Origin: Rhodospirillum sp. UBA1311
GTDB lineage: Bacteria > Pseudomonadota > Alphaproteobacteria > Rhodospirillales > Rhodospirillaceae
DNA length: 46,560 nucleotides
Assembly: GCA_002307145.1 (NCBI GenBank)
Contig: DBTR01000081.1
Span: 1 to 46,560, forward strand
Reading direction: 5' to 3'
How positions within the stretch are numbered: position 1 is the first letter of the stretch; each line of letters begins with the position of its first letter. The notes under the pieces are model-generated. The model ran no database searches, was not told where the DNA came from, and saw only the letters and a list, made by a program, of their open reading frames with translations. Positions 25,501-32,056 of this stretch are shown here, piece after piece. Both the position numbers and the translations under genes were made by a program.

Positions 25501-25640
25501 GCGGCTCCGGGCTCTCGGGCACCGGGCCGAAGGCGGGCGGCCCGGGCTACCTCGCGCGCTTCGCCCAGGAACAGACGATTTCGGTCAATACCGCCGCGGC
25601 GGGCGGCAACGCCTCGTTGATCGCGATGGGCGAAGACTGA
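22506..25640 (+). CDS. putA: Bifunctional proline dehydrogenase / P5C dehydrogenase PutA
   Basis: A 1044-aa two-step proline catabolism enzyme. The FAD proline dehydrogenase part shows DAEECDRLELSLDI, MVRLVKGAYWDSEVKRAQ, YPQFASHNA, QKLHGMGDALY and AGSHRDLLAYLVRRLLENG. The NAD-dependent aldehyde dehydrogenase part has FTGSTETARG and catalytic C831 in RSAGQRCSALR. The enzyme oxidises proline through P5C to glutamate with substrate channelling. It lacks the ribbon-helix-helix domain of trifunctional PutA, so it is of the shorter type regulated in trans. I chose ATG 22506 because the frame from 22401 covers the divergent promoter and shows no homology. A strong bidirectional terminator follows. 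Confidence 0.95.
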   Translation: MTASLALVPSACPIPPFRAEYAPDDADLVRALIAQAKFSPEADARVDAHATQLIQAIRAETGNLGVEEFLREFALSTREGLALMVLAEALLRVPDAATADKLIEDKLSEAQFENHERVSDALLVSASAWAMGITAKVLKPGDTPMGILGGTIRRLGRPTVRTAALQAMKVMGHQFVLGQTIEAAIERAKAKAGKGYRHSYDMLGEGARTAEGAAHHYESYVAALTRIGKAAGSVGALPNRPGMSVKLSAIHPRYEATNADAVMADLVPKMLKLCRIAKDYDLNLTIDAEECDRLELSLDIFAASLADPSLKGWDGYGLAIQAYQKRARKVVDWVGEAAESLDRRLMVRLVKGAYWDSEVKRAQERGLADYPVFTRKAATDLSYLACARRLMQLRPRIYPQFASHNALSVAFVRELGRESWSDRDPGYEFQKLHGMGDALYKPVVEGDGIPCRIYAPAGSHRDLLAYLVRRLLENGANSSFVANVGDLDVPVSDLLVRPDVGLGNGARARHGRLPLPANLYGARKNSSGIEFGDSAQREALEAALAEHAADRVAAAPLIDGVALTGEARPVISPMDGATVAGTVIPATPEIATQAMRAAEKGFAAWDRTPVRDRAAALDRWADAMEAERERLMALLAIEAGKTQGDALAEVREAVDFCRYYAMEARRQFGEDKRLPGPTGEDNRLRHRGRGVFVCIAPWNFPLAIFVGQVAAALVAGNAVVAKPAGPVPLIASEAIKLAHAAGVDATALQFVPGSVGSTLVADAAVAGIAFTGSTETARGINRALAAKDGPIVPLIAETGGINAMIVDATALPEQVADDVVASAFRSAGQRCSALRLLFVQEDVADAMIAMIAGAARELHLGDPRRLITDVGPVIDADSKANILSHVEMLRATGKLVYEGATPGGELAGGTWVAPTIAVLDSPAELTREVFGPVLHVVKWKAKELDAVIDAVKATGYGLTLGVHSRIEATVRKITERLAVGNVYVNRNIIGAVVGVQPFGGSGLSGTGPKAGGPGYLARFAQEQTISVNTAAAGGNASLIAMGED

Positions 25641-25660
25641 GCCCCGCTGCGCCGGACACG

Positions 25661-25692
25661 AAAAAACCGCCGGATCGCTCCGGCGGTTTTTC
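25661..25692. terminator. Bidirectional terminator after putA
   Basis: AAAAAACCGCCGGA, loop TCGC, then TCCGGCGGTTTTT: a near-perfect palindrome with A-run and T-run, so it works on both strands for putA and the convergent PRC-barrel gene. Confidence 0.9.
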
Positions 25693-25709
25693 TGTTGCGG
25701 CCCGGCGGA

Positions 25710-26285
25710 TCAGCGACGGAAGGCCGGAGCGCTTTCGAGGTCGGTCTTGGAGGCGGCGATCGAAAGACGCTTGCTGTTGTCCTTGTCCACCGTCCAATGC
25801 AGGCGGTCGAACTGAATCGCAACGTCCTTCTCGCCGACGCCGAGGAAGCCACCGACGCCGATCACGATCGCCTCGGCCTTGCCGTCGGACGACATCAGCA
25901 CGTCGTTGACGTCGCCGACCTTCTTGGCCTCTTCGCCCTGGCCGCTATACACCGACTTGCCGATCAGGGTGGACGCGAGCACCTGGCCCTGGCTGCCGGT
26001 GACGTAGCCATTCTGACTGGTCATCGGCGTGGTCGGCCGATCCTGCGAGAACACCGTCACACCGTACTTGGTGTCGCCCGCGTTCATCGTCGCGGTGCTG
26101 CTCTCGGTGCCCGGGCGGTTGACGCCGCCGGCGGCGGGAGCGTTGTTCTTCTCCAGCATCTGGTCGTTGGTCATGGTCGTGCCGGTGCCGTTATCGTTGC
26201 TGGCTCCCGGACGAGTCTCGGCCGCCATCGCACCGGTCGAAACCATTGCCACCAGGGCGGTCGCGGTCAAAAGCTGCTTGATCAT
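25710..26285 (-). CDS. Exported PRC-barrel domain protein
   Basis: A 191-aa protein with an N-terminal Sec signal peptide (MIKQLLTATALVAMVSTGAMA), a low-complexity Thr/Asn/Pro linker, and a PRC-barrel domain in the second half: SQGQVLASTLIGKSVYS, then KVGDVNDVLMSSDGKAEAIV and GVGGFLGVGEKDVAI. PRC-barrels of this type are common in exported stress-associated alphaproteobacterial proteins. The partner is unknown. It sits at the edge of the stress island, but I find no clear EcfG promoter in front of it. Confidence 0.85.
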   Translation of the reverse strand: MIKQLLTATALVAMVSTGAMAAETRPGASNDNGTGTTMTNDQMLEKNNAPAAGGVNRPGTESSTATMNAGDTKYGVTVFSQDRPTTPMTSQNGYVTGSQGQVLASTLIGKSVYSGQGEEAKKVGDVNDVLMSSDGKAEAIVIGVGGFLGVGEKDVAIQFDRLHWTVDKDNSKRLSIAASKTDLESAPAFRR

Positions 26286-26481
26286 CGTGTTGTTCCCTTT
26301 CGTTGGTCCCTGTTTGATTCGCTCGGCGCGTGCGTCGCGCCGCTTGCGTCAATGACGAGTTTCCCGTCGCGGTCGTTTCGGACCGCGTCTGTCTCGTCTG
26401 TCTGCGTCTGAATTCCGCCTTCAAACGGCGGTTCGGGAGCGGTGCTCCCCCTGACCGGGCGGCGTGCGCCCTGCCCGCATC

Positions 26482-26634
26482 CTAGAGGATGACGTGGCTC
26501 GCCATCGCGGCGGCGGTCAGCGCCATGAGGATCGCGATCGAAAATCCGATCCACTGGCCGATACGATTGTTCACCACCGCGTCTTCGGCGACGCGGACCA
26601 GAACTCTCGCATAACTGGCTTCGTGGTCCTGCAT
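26482..26634 (-). CDS. 50-aa single-pass membrane protein
   Basis: ATG 26634 is preceded by AAGGAGA, a strong ribosome binding site. The 50-aa product has a charged N-terminal half and one membrane helix (WIGFSIAILMALTAAAMASH). The NNRIGQWIGF region vaguely resembles the C-terminal part of DUF2335 membrane proteins; this is weak. An EcfG promoter match lies at 26668-26692, about 35 bp upstream, so it is probably a general stress protein. A longer frame extends upstream but would cover that promoter. Confidence 0.7.
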   Translation of the reverse strand: MQDHEASYARVLVRVAEDAVVNNRIGQWIGFSIAILMALTAAAMASHVIL

Positions 26635-26667
26635 GATTGCGCGTCTCCTTGCTGGTCTTGCAGGCTC

Positions 26668-26692
26668 AACGCGAAATCTGCGGGATGGTTCC
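26668..26692 (-). promoter_or_regulatory. EcfG-type promoter for the 50-aa membrane protein
   Basis: Read on the minus strand: GGAAC (-35), 16-nt spacer, CGTT (-10). It lies just ahead of the ribosome binding site of the 50-aa membrane protein. Confidence 0.75.
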
Positions 26693-26701
26693 CGCAAGGG
26701 T

Positions 26702-28201
26702 TCACCAGGGAGAGGCGGCGCGCTTCGGCGCGTTGGCGATGCGAATGCGCGCATGGAGGCCCTCGGGCCGATAGTCGACGCCCACCGAACTGCCGACGAT
26801 CTTGTCGAGGCTGCGGGCGATCAGGATCGAGCCGAAGCCCCCATCCTGCGGCGGCCTGACCGGCGGCCCCCCGGTTTCGACCCAGTCGATCACCCGCGCG
26901 TCATCCGGCATGTTCTCGGGACACGAGACCCGCACCCGGCCGACCGAGCGCGACAGCGCGCCGAATTTCGCCGCGTTGGTGGCGAGTTCATGCAGCACCA
27001 GGCCGAGGCCGAGCGCTTCGTCGGGAGTGAGCGGTATCTCGGCGCAGGCCACCTCGACCTGCTCGTCGAAATCGAGGGCGTAGGGCGAGACCTGGGTCCT
27101 TAACAGGGTGAGGAGGTCGATCGATTCCCACTCGCGGTCGGAGAGCAGGGTATGGGCGGCGGCGAGCGCCTGGAGCCGACCGGAGAATGCGATGGTGAAT
27201 TCCTTGTCGTTGCGCGAGCGGCGCAGCGTCTGCCCGGCGAGGGACTGGAGCATGGCGAGGGTATTCTTCACCCGGTGGTTCAGCTCGCGCAGCAACAGGC
27301 GGGTCTTTTCCTCGGATTCCTTGGTCGCGGAAATATCGATGTAGACGCCGAGCACCGCCGCCGCCTTGCCGTCGGCGGTGCGCTCGAACACCCGCCCGAG
27401 GCCGAGCAGCCATTTGCCGCTGGCCTCGACGCGGAATTCGCCGGAGAAGTCCTCGTCGGTGACGAAGCTGTCCCGCAGCGACGCGCGCAGGCCGTCGACG
27501 TCCTGGGGGCGCACCGCGCTGATGATGTCGCGCCCCGAAACCGGCAGCCCGGGCGGCAACGCGAACATCGTCCGCAGGGTGTCGTCGCAATCGACGATGT
27601 CGGTGCGCAGATCCCAGCTCCACGACGCGATCTTGGCCGCGCGCATCGCCATTGCCTGGCGCGCCTCCGCATGGCTCATCGCGCGCTCGGAAAACAAGCC
27701 GCGCCGCGCCGCGTCGTTGAGTTCGTAGAGCGAACCGCAGAGCGCCGCGAGCCGGGCGAGCATGGCGAGGGCGTCGTCGGGCGGGCGCGGGCGCGCCGCC
27801 GTGTCCATTACCGAGAGGGTGCCGACCCGTTGGCCATGAACCTCGATCGGCACGCCGACGTAGAAACGGACATGGGGCTCGCCGACGACCAGCGGATTGT
27901 CGGCGAAGCGATCGTCCCGGGTTGCATCCTCGACCACGAACGCCTCGTCCGAGGCGATCGCGTAGGCACCGAAGGCGGATTCCGCCGGAACTTCCTCGAC
28001 GTCGAGGCCGAGATGAGTCTGGAACCACTTGTGCTCGCGGGCGATCAGGCCGATGGCCGCGATCGGCGCGGAAAACCGCTCCGCTGCAAGCATCGTGATC
28101 GTATCGAAATCTTGCATCGGCGTACTCGACCGCACGATGAAACGCGACAGGGCGTCGAGACGAACCGGGTCATCGAGGATTTTGTTGATTTTGTCATTCA
28201 T
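26702..28201 (-). CDS. GAF-PAS HWE/HisKA_2 sensor histidine kinase
   Basis: A cytoplasmic kinase of 499 aa. An N-terminal GAF domain (about 20-165) has GLIAREHKWFQTHLG and SAFGAYAI. A PAS domain (about 185-300) has SWSWDLRTDIVDCDDTL. The kinase core has the phospho-acceptor ELNHRVKNTLAMLQSLA and the N-box HELATNAAKFGALS, then GGFGSILIARSLD. HisKA_2/HWE kinases are the class that phosphorylates PhyR in the general stress response. I start it at MNDKINKI (28201); the frame is open upstream but has no support. Its position in the same island as phyR makes it a candidate PhyK-type input. Confidence 0.88.
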   Translation of the reverse strand: MNDKINKILDDPVRLDALSRFIVRSSTPMQDFDTITMLAAERFSAPIAAIGLIAREHKWFQTHLGLDVEEVPAESAFGAYAIASDEAFVVEDATRDDRFADNPLVVGEPHVRFYVGVPIEVHGQRVGTLSVMDTAARPRPPDDALAMLARLAALCGSLYELNDAARRGLFSERAMSHAEARQAMAMRAAKIASWSWDLRTDIVDCDDTLRTMFALPPGLPVSGRDIISAVRPQDVDGLRASLRDSFVTDEDFSGEFRVEASGKWLLGLGRVFERTADGKAAAVLGVYIDISATKESEEKTRLLLRELNHRVKNTLAMLQSLAGQTLRRSRNDKEFTIAFSGRLQALAAAHTLLSDREWESIDLLTLLRTQVSPYALDFDEQVEVACAEIPLTPDEALGLGLVLHELATNAAKFGALSRSVGRVRVSCPENMPDDARVIDWVETGGPPVRPPQDGGFGSILIARSLDKIVGSSVGVDYRPEGLHARIRIANAPKRAASPW

Positions 28202-28384
28202 AAGTCGGAACTCGGTCCTGGTTTCCTCCGACTGATTGAGCTTCGGAAGGGGGGCGAGAGTTCGCCGCCGTTGACCGATGCCAACACCGTCGCGCGCCCG
28301 GCGCATACGCGGATACCATCAAAGATCGTACATGCGCCAGTTACAATGCTCCAATGGGGAAAACGGTTCCACCGTAATTCGCCC

Positions 28385-28410
28385 GGAACTTTCGAACCCG
28401 GCGAGGCGTT
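28385..28410 (+). promoter_or_regulatory. EcfG-type promoter for DUF883-holin-dps group
   Basis: GGAAC at 28385-28389, 17-nt spacer, CGTT at 28407-28410. The DUF883 gene starts 33 nt downstream behind an AAGGAGG ribosome binding site. Confidence 0.75.
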
Positions 28411-28443
28411 GTGGTCGCAGCAACTCAAGGAGGTTTTTCAGCC

Positions 28444-28788
28444 ATGGTTTCTGCCAACACCGCCGAAAAAGTCGCCGACAAGGTCACCGGTCAGCCGGGT
28501 TCCGCCGAAGACGTCGTCAAGCAGATCAACGACATCCGCGCGGAGATCGCCCAGCTCAACAAGCTGGTCGGCAACATCGGTTCCAACGCCGCCGATACGA
28601 TCAAGGCGCAGGCGAAAGAAAAGCTGAGCCAGCTTTCCGACCTTACGGAAGAGGAGTTGAAGTTGCTCCGGGCCAAGGCCGATCTCGCCGGCGAGAAGCT
28701 CGTCAGCGGCGTGCGCAAGCAGCCCCTGGCTGCGGTCGGCATCGCCGCCGGCGTCGGCTTCGTCCTTGCGCTCATGCTTCGCAAATAA
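28444..28788 (+). CDS. DUF883 (ElaB/YqjD-like) ribosome/membrane-associated protein
   Basis: A 114-aa protein: a long amphipathic helical region (AEDVVKQINDIRAEIAQLNK and LTEEELKLLRAKADLAGEKL) followed by one C-terminal membrane helix (PLAAVGIAAGVGFVLALML) and an RK end. This is the DUF883 layout of ElaB/YqjD, stationary-phase inner-membrane proteins that bind ribosomes in E. coli. ATG 28444 has AAGGAGG upstream; a more distal GTG-initiated frame is not needed. It is followed 3 nt later by a membrane protein gene, as in the E. coli yqjDE arrangement. Confidence 0.87.
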   Translation: MVSANTAEKVADKVTGQPGSAEDVVKQINDIRAEIAQLNKLVGNIGSNAADTIKAQAKEKLSQLSDLTEEELKLLRAKADLAGEKLVSGVRKQPLAAVGIAAGVGFVLALMLRK

Positions 28789-28791
28789 CCG

Positions 28792-29211
28792 ATGGGCTGG
28801 CTTCTGCCGATCCTGTCGGGATTGATGACCAGCGATCTCCAGGACGCGATCAAACGGGCCAAGCGCTCCGCGGCGCTGGCCCTCGCGATCGCGGTCCTGG
28901 GGTTGACCGCCTACGTCTTCCTGATGTTGGCGGCCTTTATCAAGCTCGCCGAAACCCGCGGCAACCTCGACGCGGCGCTGATCCTCGCGGTCGGCACGCT
29001 TGTCGCCGGCGGGCTCCTCTGCGGCGCGATGGGCGTCGCCGGGGCGATCGCACGCCGGAAGGCGGCACGGCGGCACGCGGACTATCGCAGCCAGATCGCG
29101 GTGGCGATGTCGGCCCTGCCGCTGGTGCTGCGCTCGAAGCCGCTGATGATCGCCGCCGCGATCGGCGCACTGGTGTTTCTCGGCACCCGGGACGCCAACG
29201 ACGCCGACTGA
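28792..29211 (+). CDS. Holin-X/YqjE-like membrane protein
   Basis: A 139-aa protein with two central hydrophobic helices (AALALAIAVLGLTAYVFLML and AALILAVGTLVAGGLLCGAM) and a third hydrophobic stretch near the C-terminus (PLMIAAAIGALVFLG). The size, layout and position directly after the DUF883 gene match the YqjE partner often annotated as phage holin family, with no sign of a phage here. The function is probably membrane-related in stationary phase. It lies in the stress transcript ahead of dps. Confidence 0.72.
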   Translation: MGWLLPILSGLMTSDLQDAIKRAKRSAALALAIAVLGLTAYVFLMLAAFIKLAETRGNLDAALILAVGTLVAGGLLCGAMGVAGAIARRKAARRHADYRSQIAVAMSALPLVLRSKPLMIAAAIGALVFLGTRDANDAD

Positions 29212-29259
29212 CGGCGCACGCCTCGCATCAACCACCTGTAGCTTCAAAGGAGGATCGTG

Positions 29260-29769
29260 ATGCCCCAAGCATCCGCCATGCTCAAGTCCGAGCCCAAAGC
29301 CGTCGCCGAACTCGACATCGGCCTCGACGCCAAATACTGCGCCCAGGCGTCCGAAGCCCTGACCGGGATTCTCGCGGCCAACTACCGGCTCCTGATCAAA
29401 ACCCACGTCTACCACTGGAACGTCGTCGGGCCGTTGTTCAAGCCGCTGCACGAGCTCACCGAGGCGCACTACGGCGCGCTGTTCGAGGCCGCCGACATCA
29501 TCGCCGAACGCATCCGCGCCCTCGGCCACCTCGCCCCGGACAAGCTCGCCACCGCCGCGCAGTTCTCTCCCAAGGGCGGCGTCGACCGTCTCACCGCCGA
29601 ACATATCGTCCACGACCTGATCGCCGACCACGAAGCGGCGGTGAAGACGATGCGCGACGCCGCCGAAGCGGCGGGCGACGCGCGCGACAAGGTCACCGAG
29701 GACATGCTTACCCAGCGCCTCACCTTCCACGAGAAGGCGCTCTGGATGCTGCGCGCGATCGTGTCCTGA
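29260..29769 (+). CDS. dps: Dps family ferritin-like DNA protection protein
   Basis: A 169-aa ferritin-like protein. The ferroxidase ligands are visible in YRLLIKTHVYHWNVVGPLF, followed by HELTEAHYGALFEAADIIAER, the standard Dps pattern. The protein oxidises iron with peroxide, stores it, and may coat DNA during stress. ATG 29260 lies six bases after AGGAGG; an adjacent GTG at 29257 is too close to it. It probably belongs to the transcript starting at the EcfG promoter at 28385, with a terminator right after it. Confidence 0.92.
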   Translation: MPQASAMLKSEPKAVAELDIGLDAKYCAQASEALTGILAANYRLLIKTHVYHWNVVGPLFKPLHELTEAHYGALFEAADIIAERIRALGHLAPDKLATAAQFSPKGGVDRLTAEHIVHDLIADHEAAVKTMRDAAEAAGDARDKVTEDMLTQRLTFHEKALWMLRAIVS

Positions 29770-29783
29770 CGAATTTGCAAAGA

Positions 29784-29818
29784 CGAAAAACCCCGGCGTA
29801 CCTGCCGGGGTTTTTTTA
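29784..29818. terminator. Bidirectional terminator after dps
   Basis: AAAAACCCCGGC, short loop, GCCGGGGTTTTTTT. The A- and T-runs let it serve both dps and the convergent crp-like gene. Confidence 0.9.
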
Positions 29819-29829
29819 TGCCGCGAGGT

Positions 29830-30585
29830 TCAGAGAACCGCGCGCGGCGCGTCCGGATCGAGGCCTTCCCAGCCGGAAACCTCCAGCAGGCCCTTTTCGT
29901 CGAGGATGGTGCAGCCCCGATCCTGCCACTGGATCAGCTTCTTGGCGGCCAGCGTCTTCAGGGTGCGGTTGGTGTGGACGATCGAAAGCCCGAGGGTATC
30001 CGCGACATGGAGCTGGGTGAGGGGAAAGTTCAGGCGGTGCCTCGGCGCGAGGCCGGCGAGCTTGGCGCGCTGGTAGAGCAGGGCGAGAAGATAGGCGGCG
30101 CGTTCCTGGGCGCTACGTCGGCCGACGCTCAACAGGTTTTCGTCGAGGATGGTCTCCTCCTTCGCGCCGCGCCAAGTCACCTCGTAGGCGGCGGCAGGGC
30201 TCTTCTCGAACATCTGGTAGAGGCAGGTGCGGTCGAAAACGCAGAGCGCGACGTCCGAGAGCGCGTCGATCGAATGTTGCATCTCGCCGAGCAACGAGCC
30301 TTGCAGGCCGATCAGGTCGCCGGGAAAGGCATAGTTGAGAATCTGCCGACGGCCATCGGTGAGGCCCTTGTGACGGAACGCCACGCCTTCGGTCAGGGTA
30401 TAGAGATGGGGGCTCTTCAGCCCCTCCATCAGGATGTTGGTGCCTGCGGTGAGTTGCAACTCGCCGACCTTGTACTGTTCGATGCCCGGTCCTCCGAGCG
30501 AATTGAACGGCGTGAGGTGGGGTGTGCCCGTAAGAGCACAATCCCTGCAGTCGGTTTTGGCCACGACGCCTTCAACCCTCTCCAT
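29830..30585 (-). CDS. Crp/Fnr family transcriptional regulator
   Basis: A 251-aa regulator with a cyclic-nucleotide-type sensor domain (GVAFRHKGLTDGRRQILNYA, then FPGDLIGLQGSLLGE) and a C-terminal Crp helix-turn-helix (LTQLHVADTLGLSIVHTNRT, then LKTLAAKKLI). The N-terminus has a CRDC pair (C13, C16) followed by only one clearly placed further Cys (in VALCVF), so it does not match the full four-cysteine FNR cluster ligand set. A redox role is possible but not shown. An EcfG promoter match lies at 30626-30650, linking it to the general stress response. Confidence 0.9.
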   Translation of the reverse strand: MERVEGVVAKTDCRDCALTGTPHLTPFNSLGGPGIEQYKVGELQLTAGTNILMEGLKSPHLYTLTEGVAFRHKGLTDGRRQILNYAFPGDLIGLQGSLLGEMQHSIDALSDVALCVFDRTCLYQMFEKSPAAAYEVTWRGAKEETILDENLLSVGRRSAQERAAYLLALLYQRAKLAGLAPRHRLNFPLTQLHVADTLGLSIVHTNRTLKTLAAKKLIQWQDRGCTILDEKGLLEVSGWEGLDPDAPRAVL

Positions 30586-30610
30586 CGCGCTCCTCGATCC
30601 GTAAAAACCT

Positions 30611-30628
30611 TACCTATAATAAGGTAAC
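30611..30628. promoter_or_regulatory. Palindrome downstream of the crp promoter
   Basis: TTACCT, six AT-only bases, AGGTAA. It overlaps the edge of the -10 element of the crp-like gene's EcfG promoter. It may be an operator, possibly for autoregulation. It does not match the FNR consensus. Confidence 0.35.
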
Positions 30629-30650
30629 GCCGGGATTGGGGAGCGGTTCC
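30626..30650 (-). promoter_or_regulatory. EcfG-type promoter for the crp-like gene
   Basis: Minus strand GGAAC, 16-nt spacer, CGTT, about 40 nt upstream of the Crp/Fnr start. Confidence 0.75.
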
Positions 30651-30779
30651 ACCCAGCCCGCGCGGGACTCCAATTCTTCATTGTGCGCGGATTTCGGTTT
30701 TTCCATATCATTCTTAAATGACGCGTTGCGGTTGCATCCTTAGAAAGAACTCTCAAGCGAAAAGGATGATTCGACGCCG

Positions 30780-31220
30780 ATGAGCAAGCCACACTTTCTC
30801 GTAGCCGACCCCGAATACATCATCGCCATGGAAGCGGAGCGAATCCTCCACGAACTCGTGGACTGCGAGGTGACCATCATCAATCCCCACTCCGCCTCGC
30901 AGTGCATGTCGCTCGGATGGACGCGCTACAGCCTGGTGATGCTCGACACCGGCTTTTGCCTCGGCGAAATCCGGGTGATCGCCGAGCTGCTCCAGCGCCA
31001 GGGCATTCCCATGGTGTTCACCACCGCGAACCAGCCGTTCGCGCGCGGCGTGCCGGGCTTTCCGACCACCCCGGTGATCGTCAAGCCCTACGGTCCGGCG
31101 CAATTCGCCGCAGCGGTCGTGCCCCTGCTCGCAACTGCGAGCGGGGTTGACCGGAAGCCTGAGGATTATGGGGAAATCGGACGATCGGTAATCGCGGAGA
31201 AGCCCGGGTCCGGACCATAG
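30780..31220 (+). CDS. Single-domain response regulator
   Basis: A 146-aa receiver with no output domain. The acidic pocket (D10 in VADPEY), the likely phospho-acceptor D56 in LVMLDTGF, the conserved Thr in VFTTAN and the Lys in IVKPYG are present, so it could be phosphorylated. A free receiver beside the EcfG core may act as a phosphate sink or link to HWE kinases, like single-domain regulators in other alphaproteobacterial stress systems; this is inference. Its last 55 bases overlap the 3' end of the convergent ecfG gene, which is unusual for this window. Confidence 0.85.
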   Translation: MSKPHFLVADPEYIIAMEAERILHELVDCEVTIINPHSASQCMSLGWTRYSLVMLDTGFCLGEIRVIAELLQRQGIPMVFTTANQPFARGVPGFPTTPVIVKPYGPAQFAAAVVPLLATASGVDRKPEDYGEIGRSVIAEKPGSGP

Positions 31221-31711
31221 TCGGCCTCGCCGGTGATCTCCAGGAGTTCCAGCAGCTTCGAACGGGCGCGCGACACCCGGCTCTTGATCGTGCCTACCGC
31301 GCACTCGCAGATCGCCGCCGCCTCCTCGTAGGAGAAGCCGGACGCGCCGACGAGAATGATCGCCTCGCGCTGGTCGTGGGGGAGCTTTTCGAGCGCGCGC
31401 TGGAAATCGCGCATGTCGAGGGCGCTCAACTGGCTCGGGTTGGTGGAAAGCTTCTGGGTGTAGATGCCGTCCTGGTCGCGAACCTCGTGCACCCGCTTGC
31501 GGACCTGGCTGTAGAACTCGTTGCGGAGGATGGTGAACAGCCAGGCCTTCATGTTGGTGCCGAGCTGGAAGCTGGTTTGTTTCGACCAGGCCTTCATGAT
31601 GGTTTCCTGGACCAGATCGTCGGCCCGGTCGCTGCGCCCGCTCAACGACATCGCGAAAGCGCGCAATCCCGGGAGAGCCGACAGGAGCTCGCGTTTGAAT
31701 TCGTCGCTCAT
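31166..31711 (-). CDS. ecfG: EcfG general stress sigma factor
   Basis: A 181-aa ECF sigma factor of the EcfG group. Region 2 is visible in SGRSDRADDLVQETIMKAWS with MKAWLFTILRNEFYSQ, and region 4 in LPHDQREAIILVGASGFSYE and CAVGTIKSRVSRARSKLLEL. It directs RNA polymerase to GGAAC-N16/17-CGTT promoters when its anti-sigma factor NepR is captured by phosphorylated PhyR. It lies 8 nt downstream of nepR in the same operon, with phyR divergent. The 3' end overlaps the receiver gene on the other strand by 55 bases. Confidence 0.95.
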   Translation of the reverse strand: MSDEFKRELLSALPGLRAFAMSLSGRSDRADDLVQETIMKAWSKQTSFQLGTNMKAWLFTILRNEFYSQVRKRVHEVRDQDGIYTQKLSTNPSQLSALDMRDFQRALEKLPHDQREAIILVGASGFSYEEAAAICECAVGTIKSRVSRARSKLLELLEITGEADYGPDPGFSAITDRPISP

Positions 31712-31719
31712 GTGCTCTG

Positions 31720-31917
31720 TTATGGCCTTTCAGCGTCGTCGGAGGCCGACGAAGCACTTTCCGCAAGATCAAGCTTCTCCAACAGGTCGAGGAAGCGGTC
31801 GGGAATTCCCTCGCCCTCGACGGCGCTATACAAAAGCTTAAGCTTCCGGCTGATCGCTTCGTTCGGATCGCCGCGCTGCGCGCCCTCTGGTTTTTTATGG
31901 ATTTTGCCCACCATCAT
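31720..31917 (-). CDS. nepR: NepR anti-sigma factor
   Basis: A 65-aa protein with the NepR core RKLKLLYSAVEGEGIPDRFLDLLEKLD, given here in parts: RKLKLLYSAV then GIPDRFLDLLEKL. NepR holds EcfG inactive until PhyR-P binds it. The frame is open upstream through the promoters, so I choose MMVGKIHKK at 31917 (or the next Met). It sits between the divergent phyR promoter and ecfG, the classical arrangement. A minus-strand EcfG promoter lies at 31951-31975, implying positive autoregulation. Confidence 0.92.
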   Translation of the reverse strand: MMVGKIHKKPEGAQRGDPNEAISRKLKLLYSAVEGEGIPDRFLDLLEKLDLAESASSASDDAERP

Positions 31918-31950
31918 TCTTATGTCGACCTCGGATGACCTCTGCACCAC

Positions 31951-31975
31951 AACGCAGTGATAAAAAAAAGGTTCC
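31951..31975 (-). promoter_or_regulatory. EcfG-type promoter for nepR-ecfG
   Basis: Minus strand GGAAC (31975-31971), 16-nt spacer that is T-rich, CGTT (31954-31951), 34 nt before the nepR start. Confidence 0.82.
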
Positions 31976-31983
31976 GGGGTCCG

Positions 31984-32010
31984 GGAACGATTTTTCGCGC
32001 CGGACGTTCC
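31984..32010. promoter_or_regulatory. Symmetric EcfG promoter for phyR (both strands match)
   Basis: Plus strand: GGAAC 31984-31988, 16-nt spacer, CGTT 32005-32008, about 50 nt before phyR. The element GGAACG...CGTTCC is itself an inverted repeat, so on the minus strand GGAAC (32010-32006), 16 nt and CGTT (31989-31986) also match, pointing towards nepR. Confidence 0.78.
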
Positions 32011-32056
32011 GACCTTTAGCGATTTTTTGTTTGGCCCGCCACAGGAGACCCCGCCC

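Noticed and set aside
25661..25692. Direct/inverted repeats at convergent junctions as a CRISPR array
   Set aside because: They are single terminator hairpins. No spaced repeat array occurs anywhere in the window.
28792..29211. Holin-like gene as evidence for a prophage
   Set aside because: No phage genes nearby. The DUF883-plus-holin-like pairing is a housekeeping stress arrangement as in yqjDE.
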